Made by a program: the position numbers and the translations under genes. From Flaviaestuariibacter flavus (GTDB taxonomy: Bacteria > Bacteroidota > Bacteroidia > Chitinophagales > Chitinophagaceae), in NCBI RefSeq assembly GCF_004337505.1, contig NZ_SJZI01000008.1, forward strand, positions 199,914 to 263,913: a DNA stretch of 64,000 nt. The letters are read 5' to 3'. Numbering within the stretch: the stretch's first letter is position 1; the number at the start of each line of letters is the position of its first letter. Positions 9,341-18,600 of this stretch are shown here, piece by piece. The notes beneath the pieces were generated by a model. The model was not told the origin of the DNA, ran no database searches, and saw nothing but the letters and a program-made list of their open reading frames with translations.

Positions 9341-9805
9341 ATGCCCGCAAAAGCTTCACTGGTACGGATTGATGCGCCCTGCGGCGAAAGCTGGGATGCG
9401 ATGCTGCCGGCCCGTGCAGACAGTGTGCGCACCCTCGCTGGCGATTCGGTGTTGCCGGAAATAAGCGATAGCGGCGTTGCCATGGGCACCCCGGTCTTTG
9501 CCAGCCTCGACCTGAACATGTCCATTTACTTTCCGTCTGCCGGGACGACCAGGTGCTCTATATTAAAATACGATCCGCTGGTTTCAGTATCGGTGCTGGA
9601 GGCGACCATGGGAATGATCGGCATGGAAACGGTACGCGACGTTCCGCCTTTGCCTCCGCTGGCTTCGGCGCCCATTGGCCCCCTCCTGCCGGTTCGCCGA
9701 ACGCCCGATGCGCCCGCGCCGCTTACCCGGCCGCTGTGGTACTTACCGGAGGCCATACTCCCGCCAAAAGAAGAGGAAGAAGGCTCCTCCGAAGCCACTG
9801 CCTGA
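9341..9805 (+). CDS. Hypothetical protein with PCxESWDxM start motif
   Basis: 154 residues, no recognised family. The N-terminus RIDAPCGESWDAMLP resembles the start of a Bacteroidota family (PCxExWxxMxPxxxGRxCxxCxxxVxDF), but the later Cys residues and the VxDF block are absent; the following stretch is ADSVRTLAGDSVLPEISDSG. The C-terminal half is Pro-rich and ends in an acidic run, KEEEEGSS. It may be a degenerate or frameshifted member of that family or an unrelated small protein. It is followed 27 bp later by the DUF1624-type gene on the same strand. Confidence 0.45.
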   Translation: MPAKASLVRIDAPCGESWDAMLPARADSVRTLAGDSVLPEISDSGVAMGTPVFASLDLNMSIYFPSAGTTRCSILKYDPLVSVSVLEATMGMIGMETVRDVPPLPPLASAPIGPLLPVRRTPDAPAPLTRPLWYLPEAILPPKEEEEGSSEATA

Positions 9806-9832
9806 CATTTATAACCCGTCAACGTTTTTGCA

Positions 9833-11059
9833 ATGCCTGTTGCCCGTATTGATTCAAGACCGCCTGTATCCATCCCCGGAACTGTGCCGGTGCCCGCTCC
9901 CGCGTCCCGCATCCGCTCCATCGACCTGCTGCGCGGGCTCGTGATGATCGTGATGGCCCTCGACCATGCCCGCGACCTGCTGCACCGCGGCGCGCTCACA
10001 GAAGACCCGCTCAACCTGCAGACGACAACGCCGGCGCTCTTCCTGACGCGCTTCGTCACCCATTTCTGCGCGCCGGTTTTCGTGTTCCTCGCCGGCACCT
10101 CGGCCTGGCTGCAGGCACAGCGCAAGTCGCGGGGCGTGCTGTCTTCTTTCCTCGTAAAACGGGGGCTGTGGCTCATCCTGGCGGAGCTCACCTTCGTCAA
10201 CTTCGGGCTCACCTTCGACCCGGGACTGTCCATCATCTTTTTGCAAACGATCTGGGCCATCGGCATCAGCATGGTGCTGCTCGGGCTTGCCGTGCACCTT
10301 CCCTTCCGCGTCCTACTGGCCATCGGGCTGATCATTGTGTTCGGGCACAATGCGCTCGACTTCTATGAAAAAGGTCGCACCGACCTGCCGCTCTGGTATA
10401 GCATTATGCACCGCCAGGTGCCGATACCGCTCAGCAAAGACCACCTCATTTTCAGTGTCTATCCATTCCTGCCGTGGACCGGTGTGATGCTGCTCGGCTA
10501 CTGTTTTGGCCGCTTGGTGACGCAACCCGACGAGGTGCGACGCAGCCGGCTGCTCTGGCTCGGATTAGCAGCAATTGCTTTGTTTATAGTGGTGCGATGG
10601 ACGAACGCCTATGGCGACCCAAGCCCCTGGATGACGCAGGCTAATGCGGGGCGCACCGTGCTTTCTTTCATCAACGTAACGAAGTACCCGCCTTCCCTCC
10701 TGTTCCTTTGTATCACCATCGGGCCCGCACTGCTGTTCCTTGCCTTTTTCAGTAAAGCAAAGGGCCGCGTTGCGGATATCATTTCCGTTTATGGCAGCGT
10801 ACCGTTTTTCTATTTCGTGCTGCATTTCTATGTGCTGCACCTGCTGGCGGCTGTGCTGTTCCTGGGTCGCGGGCATAGCGTCTACGAAGGCATGCACCCC
10901 ACGGCAGGCCCCTTCCGCTTTACCGCGCCCGGCGAAGGCCTTTCATTGACGCTGACCTACGTAGCCTGGCTGGGCACCGTAGCTGCACTTTATCCGCTAT
11001 GCCGCTGGTTCAGCAATTACAAGAAGACACATAAGCAATGGTGGCTTTCATATCTATAA
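9833..11059 (+). CDS. DUF1624 / HGSNAT-like membrane protein
   Basis: 408-residue multispanning membrane protein. After a Pro-rich start comes RIRSIDLLRGLVMIVMALDHARD, the hallmark first helix of the heparan-alpha-glucosaminide N-acetyltransferase-like (DUF1624/YeiB-type) family, with the conserved Asp-His in the helix. About ten hydrophobic segments follow. Family members are thought to move an acyl group across the membrane to a sugar, but the substrate here is unknown. A strong terminator lies after the gene. Confidence 0.8.
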   Translation: MPVARIDSRPPVSIPGTVPVPAPASRIRSIDLLRGLVMIVMALDHARDLLHRGALTEDPLNLQTTTPALFLTRFVTHFCAPVFVFLAGTSAWLQAQRKSRGVLSSFLVKRGLWLILAELTFVNFGLTFDPGLSIIFLQTIWAIGISMVLLGLAVHLPFRVLLAIGLIIVFGHNALDFYEKGRTDLPLWYSIMHRQVPIPLSKDHLIFSVYPFLPWTGVMLLGYCFGRLVTQPDEVRRSRLLWLGLAAIALFIVVRWTNAYGDPSPWMTQANAGRTVLSFINVTKYPPSLLFLCITIGPALLFLAFFSKAKGRVADIISVYGSVPFFYFVLHFYVLHLLAAVLFLGRGHSVYEGMHPTAGPFRFTAPGEGLSLTLTYVAWLGTVAALYPLCRWFSNYKKTHKQWWLSYL

Positions 11060-11096
11060 GATTGGTCGCAATTATGCAGGGCCGACGCCTTATGAC

Positions 11097-11131
11097 AAAA
11101 CAACGTCCCGCTTTCGGCGGGACGTTGTTTT
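11097..11131. terminator. Bidirectional terminator
   Basis: A 15-bp stem (11097-11111 with 11117-11131) with A-run and T-run flanks, between the convergent DUF1624-type gene and ispD. Confidence 0.9.
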
Positions 11132-11147
11132 ACCGCGTATCGCGGAT

Positions 11148-11822
11148 TCACGATTCACGACTACGCAGGATCTCCCCGGCAACCACCAGGTCTGCCGGGC
11201 GCGTGATCTTGATATTGTCTTCCTCGCCTTCCACGAGCTCGATCTTGAGGCCATAGGCTTCCACCACGGTGGCCTCGTCGGTAAAGCGTTCTTTGTAGTC
11301 GATGGCAAAGGCGGGCTGGAGGATGCGGCTGTGAAAGGTCTGGGGGGTTTGCACCAGCACCACGCGGCTGCGCTCGAGGGCTTCGTTCTCGGCTCCCGAC
11401 AGCAGGCGCACCGAGTCGCGCGAGGGCACTACGGGAATGGCGCTGCCGTTCTCCAGGGCCTTGTCGTGGCAGCGGTGAATCAGCTCTTTGCTGAGCAGGC
11501 AGCGCACGCCGTCGTGCACGAACACGATGCCGTCGGCATCCACCAGCTGCAGGCCTCGCTGCACCGAGTGAAAGCGCGTTTCACCACCGGCGGTGACGCG
11601 GATGCGCTTGTAATCGAAATAGGCATCGATGATCTCGCGGCCCATATCGGTATAGTCTTCCGGCAACACCAGGATGATCTGCAGGTCGTCGTAAGCTTCC
11701 AGGAAGGTTTTGATGGTATGGTAAAGCACGGGCTTGTCGCCAAGCAGCAAAAACTGCTTCGGGGTGCTGCTGCCCATGCGGGTACCGGTGCCGCCGGCCA
11801 CGATGATCGCGAATTTGTTCAT
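11148..11822 (-). CDS. ispD: 2-C-methyl-D-erythritol 4-phosphate cytidylyltransferase
   Basis: 224 residues. IspD joins CTP and MEP to form CDP-ME, the third step of the non-mevalonate isoprenoid pathway, in the cytosol. The nucleotide-binding loop AIIVAGGTGTRMGSSTPKQF is at the N-terminus and FVHDGVRCL near residue 100 is the conserved Asp-Gly-Xaa-Arg block; ETRFHSVQRGL and VQTPQTF are also family motifs. The start at 11822 (MNKFAIIVAGG) is preferred: the longer start at 11849 would lie inside the -7 promoter box. Confidence 0.93.
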   Translation of the reverse strand: MNKFAIIVAGGTGTRMGSSTPKQFLLLGDKPVLYHTIKTFLEAYDDLQIILVLPEDYTDMGREIIDAYFDYKRIRVTAGGETRFHSVQRGLQLVDADGIVFVHDGVRCLLSKELIHRCHDKALENGSAIPVVPSRDSVRLLSGAENEALERSRVVLVQTPQTFHSRILQPAFAIDYKERFTDEATVVEAYGLKIELVEGEEDNIKITRPADLVVAGEILRSRES

Positions 11823-11846
11823 GAGAGGGGAAGGTTGAAAGGAGGG

Positions 11847-11854
11847 CAAAGATA
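11847..11854 (-). promoter_or_regulatory. -7 box of the ispD promoter
   Basis: TATCTTTG on the minus strand matches TAnnTTTG exactly, 24 bp before the ispD ATG. There is no classical -33 TTTG; that place is taken by the octamer repeat array beginning at 11861, in the same phase as upstream of hscA. Confidence 0.65.
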
Positions 11855-11860
11855 GCGGGG

Positions 11861-11963
11861 GAATGCGGTAATGCGGTAATGTGAGAATGTGGTAATAAAG
11901 CCGCCTGAAGCCTTTGGCATACAGGTTTACCGCATTACCGCATTATCACATTACCGCATTATT
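11861..11963. repeat. Octamer repeat element, inverted arms
   Basis: The left arm (11861-11899) reads as AATGCGGT, AATGCGGT, AATGTGAG, AATGTGGT; the right arm (11925-11963) is its approximate reverse complement (ACCGCATT units). Period is 8. The right arm runs into the stop codon of the isoaspartyl peptidase gene (11959-11961) and the left arm stops 6 bp before the ispD -7 box. Related arrays occur at 42586-42739 and 51727-51776. Confidence 0.85.
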
Positions 11964-12903
11964 TATAGATACCAATCTCCCGCAGCCCGGCGCTGTTCCA
12001 GACGCCGCGGTACATGCCGTCGGAGTTGAACAGGAGCGCATGGTTGCCCTGTGCGTCCACCCCGATCATGCCGCCCTCGCCGCCAATCTTCACCAGCTTG
12101 TCGTTGACAACGGTATCCATCGCTTGCTGCAGGCTCATCCCCTTATATTCCATGAGGCAGGCTACATCGTAGGCGGCCACCGCTTTGATGAACAGCTCGC
12201 CATGCCCCGTGCAGGAGATGGCGCAGGTGTGGTTGTCGGCCCAGGTGCCCGCGCCAATGATGGGGCTGTCGCCTATGCGCCCCCACTGCTTGTTGGTCAT
12301 ACCACCTGTCGACGTGGCCGCCGCGATATTACCCTGTGCATCGCAGGCGACGGCGCCGATGGTGCCGAACTTTTTATCGGGATACTCTTCCTTGTATTCA
12401 TTGGTATGATCGATGAGCACGCGGTCGGTATGCCGCACACTCTGCCACTGCTCCCACCGCGTTTGCGAGAAGAAGTACTCGTCGGCTTCGAAATCCATCC
12501 CCTGCTCGCGGGCAAACTCCATGGCGCCTTCGCCGCTCAGGAATACGTGCTGCGTTTCGGTCATCACGCGCTGCGCCAGCAGGACGGGGTTGCGCAGGTT
12601 GCGCACACCGGTAATGGCACCAGCGCCACGGCCGAGTCCTTCCATCACCGCGGCATCCATTTCGTGACGGCCTTCGCGGGTAAAGACCGAGCCGCGGCCG
12701 GCGTTAAAGAGCACGTGGTCTTCAAGTACCACCGACGCGGCCACAACGGCGTCGGTAGCGTTCCCCCCCTTTTCGAGCACCGCATAGCCGGCGGAAAGCG
12801 CCGCGCCAAGTCCCTGGGTGTATTCTGTTTCCAGCTCCGGCGTCATATCCGCACGCAGGATGGTACCCGCGCCGCCGTGTATTGCAATCGTAAATAAAGG
12901 CAT
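11959..12903 (-). CDS. Isoaspartyl peptidase / L-asparaginase (Ntn hydrolase)
   Basis: 314 residues of the plant-type asparaginase (T2) family, which cleaves iso-Asp dipeptides and asparagine after autocleavage into two subunits. IAIHGGAGT at the N-terminus and GNATDAVVAA are family motifs. The nucleophile is predicted to be Thr181 in KKFGTIGAVACDAQGN, which becomes the N-terminus of the small subunit; STGGMTNKQWGRIGDSPIIGAG forms the rest of the substrate pocket. The start at 12903 (MPLFTIAIHGG) is favoured over one 48 bp upstream. No signal peptide, so cytosolic. Confidence 0.9.
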   Translation of the reverse strand: MPLFTIAIHGGAGTILRADMTPELETEYTQGLGAALSAGYAVLEKGGNATDAVVAASVVLEDHVLFNAGRGSVFTREGRHEMDAAVMEGLGRGAGAITGVRNLRNPVLLAQRVMTETQHVFLSGEGAMEFAREQGMDFEADEYFFSQTRWEQWQSVRHTDRVLIDHTNEYKEEYPDKKFGTIGAVACDAQGNIAAATSTGGMTNKQWGRIGDSPIIGAGTWADNHTCAISCTGHGELFIKAVAAYDVACLMEYKGMSLQQAMDTVVNDKLVKIGGEGGMIGVDAQGNHALLFNSDGMYRGVWNSAGLREIGIYK

Positions 12904-12999
12904 CTGTTCAAATGATATTATCCTGCAAAATGGTATCCGATTCCGGGCCAAACACGAGCCGGATCGCTAATGCAATGTCAATTTCAGCAACAACTTCGC

Positions 13000-14442
13000 T
13001 TACCGGCGACTCCTTCTACGCGACAAAGCCAGGTAATAGATCGGGATTCCCGCCAGCACGATGATCAATCCGGGCCAGGTGAATTCGGGTTTGTAAATGA
13101 TCAGCAGGGTGCAAAATGCCAGTCCCATCAGGATATACAGGATCGGCATCACCGGGTAGCCAAAGGCCTTGTAGGGGCGCGGCAGGTCGGGGCGTGTACG
13201 GCGGAGGATGAAGATGCCGACGATGGTCAGCATGTAAAACACAACCACCACGAACGAGATCATATCGAGCAGCTGCCCGTACGAGCCGCTGAGGCTCCAC
13301 AGCGAAGCGGCAATGCATTGCACCCAAAGAGCAAGACCCGGAACGGCGTTCCGGTTGAGCGTACCCGCCTGGCGGAAGAAGAGGCCATCCTGCGCCATGG
13401 TGTAGTACACACGAGCACCGGCGAGAATGAGGCCGTTGTTACATCCGAATGTCGAGATCATGATCATCAGCGCGATCACTACGGTGCCGATATTTCCGAA
13501 TATGGCGTTGGAGGCCGCCACGGCCACGCGGTCTTTCTCCACCGACGCGATCTCCTGGAGCGGGAGCACGGCCGTATACATCACGTTGGCAGTGACATAT
13601 ATCACGGTCACGATCAGGGTTCCGAGAAAGAGGCTGAGCCCGATATTGCGGCCGGGGTTCTTGATCTCGCCAGCGATAAAGGTCACGTTGTTCCAGGCGT
13701 CCGACGAAAAGATCGACCCGACCATGGCGGAGGCAATAGCGCCCATGGCGGCGGCCGTTACATAGGGCGCCACCGAACCGTCGGCATTCAGGTGATGCAG
13801 GTTCCAGGCATCGCTCCAGTTGGCCTTCCATACATCACCCTTGGCGAGGATGAGTCCGAAGGCGATCAGCCCGAAAAGGCTCAGCAGCTTCGTGAGGGTG
13901 AAGGTCGTTTGTATCAGTTTCCCGTTCTTCACTCCGCGGCTGTTGATCCACGTGAGCAATACGATTACCACAATGGAGAGCAGCTGCGCAGCCGATATGG
14001 TACGGAAGCCCAGGTTGAGTACGATATTGTCTTCGCTGAAGGCCGGCACCAGGTAAGCGGTAAACTTCGCGAATGCGACGCCTACGGCAGCGATGGTGGC
14101 GGTTTGTATCACCGCGAAAAAGCTCCAGCCATACAGGAATCCGATCAGGGGGTTGTAGGCCTCTTTCAGGTAAACGTACTGGCCGCCTGCCTTGGGGAAC
14201 ATGCCGCTGAGCTCGCCATAGCTCAGTGCCGCGGTGAGCGTCATAAAGCCGGTGATGAGCCACACGGCGATGAGCCAGCCCGCGCTGCCCACGTTGCGGG
14301 TAATGTCGGCGCTGACGATAAAAATACCTGAGCCGATCATCGATCCTGCCACGATCATGGTGGCGTCGAGCAGGCCCAGCGAGCGCTTAAAAGAGGTGTC
14401 TTCGATGGTGGCTTCCGGTTTTTCTACAAGCAATTCGGCCAT
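13000..14442 (-). CDS. APC-superfamily amino acid permease
   Basis: 480 residues, about 12 membrane helices. The first helix holds the APC signature GSMIGSGIFIV, which forms the amino-group site of the substrate; SYGELSGMFPKAGGQYVYLKE follows in helices 2-3. It should be a proton-coupled uptake system or exchanger for amino acids in the inner membrane. The specificity cannot be read from sequence, although length and motifs are closest to the LAT/YkbA-like group. The C-terminus is basic (SRRRSRR). It is alone between the isoaspartyl peptidase and OmpH-like genes. Confidence 0.88.
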   Translation of the reverse strand: MAELLVEKPEATIEDTSFKRSLGLLDATMIVAGSMIGSGIFIVSADITRNVGSAGWLIAVWLITGFMTLTAALSYGELSGMFPKAGGQYVYLKEAYNPLIGFLYGWSFFAVIQTATIAAVGVAFAKFTAYLVPAFSEDNIVLNLGFRTISAAQLLSIVVIVLLTWINSRGVKNGKLIQTTFTLTKLLSLFGLIAFGLILAKGDVWKANWSDAWNLHHLNADGSVAPYVTAAAMGAIASAMVGSIFSSDAWNNVTFIAGEIKNPGRNIGLSLFLGTLIVTVIYVTANVMYTAVLPLQEIASVEKDRVAVAASNAIFGNIGTVVIALMIMISTFGCNNGLILAGARVYYTMAQDGLFFRQAGTLNRNAVPGLALWVQCIAASLWSLSGSYGQLLDMISFVVVVFYMLTIVGIFILRRTRPDLPRPYKAFGYPVMPILYILMGLAFCTLLIIYKPEFTWPGLIIVLAGIPIYYLALSRRRSRR

Positions 14443-14470
14443 AGCGATGATTTGGCGTCAAGATAAAGAA

Positions 14471-14499
14471 AAAGCCCCGACAGCAGTCGGGGCTCTTTG
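14471..14499 (-). terminator. Terminator of the OmpH-like gene
   Basis: An 8-bp GC stem (14474-14481 with 14486-14493) with flanking A/T runs, downstream of the OmpH-like gene on the minus strand. Confidence 0.8.
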
Positions 14500-14516
14500 G
14501 CTTGCAATGAAGTCAG

Positions 14517-15122
14517 TTATTTTTTTGTGGCAGCGGTCTTGTATTCCGCGTTCAGTCCTTTGATGAGGTCGCCGGTGATATTGTAAGCGGAATCTTTGAA
14601 GAAGATGAGGCCGGGCTCATAGGAAACGATATAGCTGTAGGCACCGTTGCGGTTGTATTCTTTCAGGAAGGCCTCGATCTTGCTGCGCACATCCTGGAGC
14701 TTCCGCATCTGCAAGTCCTGGTATTCCTGCTTGAGCTGCTGCTCGCGTGACTGCATCACCTGCTGGGTCTGCAGCATATCGCGCTGGGCAAGCTCCGACT
14801 GGGTCTGGTTCATGTTGACCGCCTGGGCCTGGTACTGCTGGGCCTTGTTGCGGTATTCCTTCTCCATGCGGCCGAGCTCGTTGCGCATCTGGCCTTCCTT
14901 GCGGTCGAGCTCCGACTTCACATCCTTAACCATCGAAAAGGCGTTCTCGATCGAGTCCATTTCAAAATAAGCAATGCGGCACTGACCTGCGGTTCCGCCT
15001 TCTGTACGCGCCTGCGGCAGGTTAGCGGCGGCAACGGCGGCAGGTTTGGAGAAATGCAGCCAGAAAAGGACACCGACGGCAACCAGCAGAACGAGATTCA
15101 GGACAAGCAGGCCATTCTTCAT
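14517..15122 (-). CDS. OmpH/Skp-family periplasmic chaperone-like protein
   Basis: 201 residues. One N-terminal hydrophobic segment (signal peptide or anchor, MKNGLLVLNLVLLVAVGVLF) is followed by an Ala-rich linker, the OmpH beta core (GQCRIAYFEMDSIENAF) and a long charged coiled coil (about 70-150; ELDRKEGQMRNELGRMEKEY), then a closing strand (YSYIVSYEPGLIFF). Skp/OmpH proteins are trimers that hold unfolded outer-membrane proteins in the periplasm. Here there is no BamA or lpxD neighbour, so this is an extra, unlinked paralogue. The hairpin at 14471 is its terminator. Confidence 0.85.
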   Translation of the reverse strand: MKNGLLVLNLVLLVAVGVLFWLHFSKPAAVAAANLPQARTEGGTAGQCRIAYFEMDSIENAFSMVKDVKSELDRKEGQMRNELGRMEKEYRNKAQQYQAQAVNMNQTQSELAQRDMLQTQQVMQSREQQLKQEYQDLQMRKLQDVRSKIEAFLKEYNRNGAYSYIVSYEPGLIFFKDSAYNITGDLIKGLNAEYKTAATKK

Positions 15123-15241
15123 GAAGGGAATTTTTGTGCAAATTAAAGGGCAAAAGCCGGAGTGGCAGGGGTTTGCGTCAACTTTTTCAAACGATTAACA
15201 GCGGGTACGGACTTTGCTTTTCGTAGCGAAAATCAATAGCT

Positions 15242-15502
15242 ATGGGCATTCTATCATGGATCCTCCTCGGCCTTGTGGCCGGCGCCATCGCCAAGGCGCT
15301 CAAGCCCGGACGAGATCCGCAAGGCTGTATCGTAACGATGATCATCGGTATCGTGGGTGCTATTCTCGGTGGCTGGATCGCCACGATGCTGGGCTGGGGC
15401 ACGGTCAACGGGTTTAACCTCTACAGCATCCTGGTGGCAACCGGCGGCGCCTTCCTGGCGCTCATTATCTGGGGCGCTGTGTCCGGAAGACGCCGGGATT
15501 AG
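15242..15502 (+). CDS. GlsB/YeaQ/YmgE family membrane protein
   Basis: 86 residues with three hydrophobic helices. The motif order GILSWILLGLVAGAIAK, then LKPGRDPQGCIVTMIIGIVGAILGG, and the basic tail SGRRRD are those of the transglycosylase-associated/GlsB (YeaQ) family, small inner-membrane proteins linked to general stress. A hairpin terminator follows at 15536. Confidence 0.9.
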   Translation: MGILSWILLGLVAGAIAKALKPGRDPQGCIVTMIIGIVGAILGGWIATMLGWGTVNGFNLYSILVATGGAFLALIIWGAVSGRRRD

Positions 15503-15535
15503 GATCGCAGAAAAACGCGTAAATAACGGAAATAA

Positions 15536-15564
15536 ACCAAAGGCCCGCCGTGCGGGCCTTTGGT
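15536..15564 (+). terminator. Terminator of the GlsB-like gene
   Basis: A 13-bp perfect stem (15536-15548 with 15552-15564) with a 3-base loop. Confidence 0.85.
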
Positions 15565-15599
15565 CATTACGCCGCAACCGGCAATAATCCAAACATAAA

Positions 15600-15625
15600 A
15601 AGGCCGCTCCGGAAGGAGCGGCCTT
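15600..15625 (-). terminator. Terminator of rpoC
   Basis: An 11-bp stem (15600-15610 with 15615-15625), with an A-run at the left side that becomes the U-run of the minus-strand transcript. Confidence 0.85.
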
Positions 15626-15631
15626 ACTTCT

Positions 15632-15666
15632 TATTTCGATATTCCTTGATCGATATTCAATATTCC
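15632..15666 (-). repeat. Heptamer repeat abutting the rpoC stop codon
   Basis: On the minus strand the TAA stop of rpoC is followed without a gap by GGAATAT, TGAATAT, CGATCAA, GGAATAT, CGAAATA: a degenerate array of period 7 lying between the stop codon and the terminator. Confidence 0.6.
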
Positions 15667-18600
15667 TTACTCTTCTTCGTCGAAAGACATCGCCTCGCGG
15701 GTCGTCTGGAGGAGTTCGTACTCTTCCTTCGAGCCTACGATCATGTTCTCGAAGTCGCGCAGACCGGTACCGGCCGGGATGAGGTGACCGGTGATCACGT
15801 TCTCCTTCAGGCCGAGCATGTCGTCGGTCTTGCCCTGGATGGCTGCCGAAGAAAGCACCTTGGTCGTTTCCTGGAACGATGCGGCGGAGATCCAGCTCGT
15901 TACACCCAGCGATGCCTTGGTGATACCGAGCAGCGTCGGGGCCGAGGTGGCCGGCTTGGCGTCGCGGTATTCTACCAGCTGCATGTCGTTGCGGCGGAGC
16001 GTGGAGTTCTCTTCGCGCAGCTCGCGGAGGCTAACGATCTGGCCGGCGCGCATCTTGGTAGAAGCGCCAGACTCGGTCACCACCTTCTTGTCGAAGATAT
16101 AGTCGTTCTCTTCCAGGAACTCGAACTTGTCTACGAGGTCTTCCTCGAGGAACTTGGTATCGCCCGGGTCTACGATCGACACCTTGCGCATCATCTGGCG
16201 AACGATCACCTCGATGTGCTTGTCGTTGATCTTTACACCCTGGAGTCGGTACACTTCCTGGATCTCGTTCACCACGTACTGCTGTACGGCGAAGGGACCC
16301 TGGATGTTGAGGATGTCCTGCGGTGCGATCTGGCCGTCGGACATGGCCGAGCCGGCTTTCACGAAGTCACCGTCCTGCGCCAGGATCTGGCGGGTCAGGG
16401 GAACGAGGTACTTGCGGGTCACACCATCTTTTGCTTCAATGATGATCTCGCGGTTACCACGCTTCACGGCACCCATGGTCACCACACCGTCGATCTCGGA
16501 TACGATGGCGGGGTTGCTCGGGTTACGGGCTTCGAAGAGTTCCGTTACACGCGGCAGACCACCGGTGATGTCGCGAAGCTTGCCGAGCACGCGCGGGATC
16601 TTCACGATCACCTGGCCGGCTTTTACTTCCTCCTCGTTCTCCACAACGATGTGCGAGCCCGTGGGGAGGTTGTACGACTTGATCTCCTTGCCACCAACGA
16701 GGATGGACGGGATCTTGGTCTTGTCGCGGGTTTCGATTACCACCTTCTCGCGGTGACCGGTCTGTTCGTCGGCCTCTTCGCGGTAGGTAACACCCTCGAT
16801 GATATTTTCAAACTTGATGGAACCGTTGATCTCGGCGATGATCACGTTGTTGAAGGGGTCCCACGTGCAGATCACGTCGCCCTTCTTGATCTTCTGGCCG
16901 TCCTTCACATTGAGGGTCGCGCCATAAGGAACGTTGTTGGTGATCAGCAGGCGGTCGTTCTTCTCGTCCACGATCCGCACTTCACCCGTACGGCCAATAA
17001 CGACCTGGACTTTTTCACCTTCATTATTGGTAGTGGTTACCGAGCGCACGCCGTCGAACTGGATGGTACCGTCGAACTTGGCCTGCAGGGTCGATTCTAC
17101 CGAAGCCGAGCCGGCCACACCACCCACGTGGAAGGTACGGAGGGTCAGCTGCGTACCCGGTTCACCGATCGACTGGGCGGCGATGATACCGACGGCGTCG
17201 CCGCGCTGGGCCACCGCGCCTGTTGCCAGGTTGCGGCCGTAGCACTTCACGCAGGTACCGCGCTTGGCTTCGCAGGTGAGCACCGAGCGGATTTCCACCG
17301 TTTCGATGCCGCGCTCCTCGATCTTCTCGGCGATGTCGGCGGTGATCTCGGAACCCGCTTCTACGAGCAGCTCGTCAGAGATCGGGTCATATACGTTGTG
17401 AAGCGAGGTACGACCTTCAATACGGTCGGCCAGCGGCTCGATAACGTCTTCGTTGTCTTTCAGGGCCGAAGTGGCGATACCACGGAGGGTGCCGCAGTCT
17501 TCTTCCGTAACAACCACGTCCTGGGCAACGTCTACCAGACGGCGGGTGAGGTAACCGGCGTCGGCCGTCTTAAGGGCCGTATCCGCCAGACCCTTACGGG
17601 CACCGTGGGTGGAGATGAAGTAGTCCAGTACGTTCAGGCCGCCCTTGAAGTTGGAAAGGATCGGGTTTTCGATGATCTCCGAACCGGTGGAACCGCTCTT
17701 ACGCGGCTTGGCCATCAGTCCCCGGATACCGGCAAGCTGCTTGATCTGCTGCTTCGATCCACGGGCGCCGGAGTCAAGCATCATGAACACGGAGTTGAAG
17801 CCTTGCTTGTCGGCAGCGAGCTCGCGGATCAGCGTTTCGGTGATGCGGGTATCCACGCGCGACCAGATGTCTACCGTCTGGTTGTAGCGTTCGTTGTTGG
17901 TGATGAGACCCATATTGTAGTTCTCCCACACCTCGTCAACTTCCACCTTCGCGTTGTCCACCAGCTCCTGCTTGATGTCCGGGATGATGAGGTCGTTGAT
18001 CGAGAACGAGAGACCACCCTGGAAGGCGGTGCGGAAACCGAGCTGCTTGATATCGTCGAGGAACTTGGCGGTCTTCGGCACATTCGTGATGCGGATGATG
18101 TCGCCGATGATCTCGCGGAGGTTCTTCTTCGTCAGCAGGGCGTTTACGAAGCCTACTTCCTTGGGCACGTGCTGGTTGAAGATCACGCGGCCCACGGTGG
18201 TTTCGATCAGCTTGTACTGCAGCTGGCCATCGATACGCACGTTGGTGCGCACCTTGATGTGGGCATGCAGGTCCACCACGCCTTCGTTGTAGGCGATGAT
18301 CACCTCTTCGGCGCTGTAGAAGGCCTTGCCTTCGCCACGCACCTTCTCGGTTTCAGTGGATTTCTTGCCTTTCGAAATATAATACAGACCGAGTACCATG
18401 TCCTGTGAAGGCAGGGTGATCGGCGTACCGTTCTGGGGGTTGAGGATGTTGTGTGCGGCCAGCATCAGGAGCTGAGCTTCGAGCACGGCGGCGTTGCTGA
18501 GGGGCACGTGCACGGCCATCTGGTCACCGTCGAAGTCGGCGTTGAAGGCCGTCGTTACGAGCGGGTGCAGCTGGATGGCCTTGCCTTCTACCAGCTTGGG

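Noticed and set aside
11861-11963. CRISPR array
   Set aside because: The units are 8 bp and degenerate with no spacers and no cas genes; it is a tandem repeat.
12970-14331. Plus-strand frame of about 450 codons
   Set aside because: Antisense to the APC permease, which has a full set of motifs.
15550-18408. Open frame of about 950 codons on the plus strand
   Set aside because: It is antisense to rpoC; high GC at third codon positions keeps the opposite frame open. The His/Asp/Val-rich translation has no domain.
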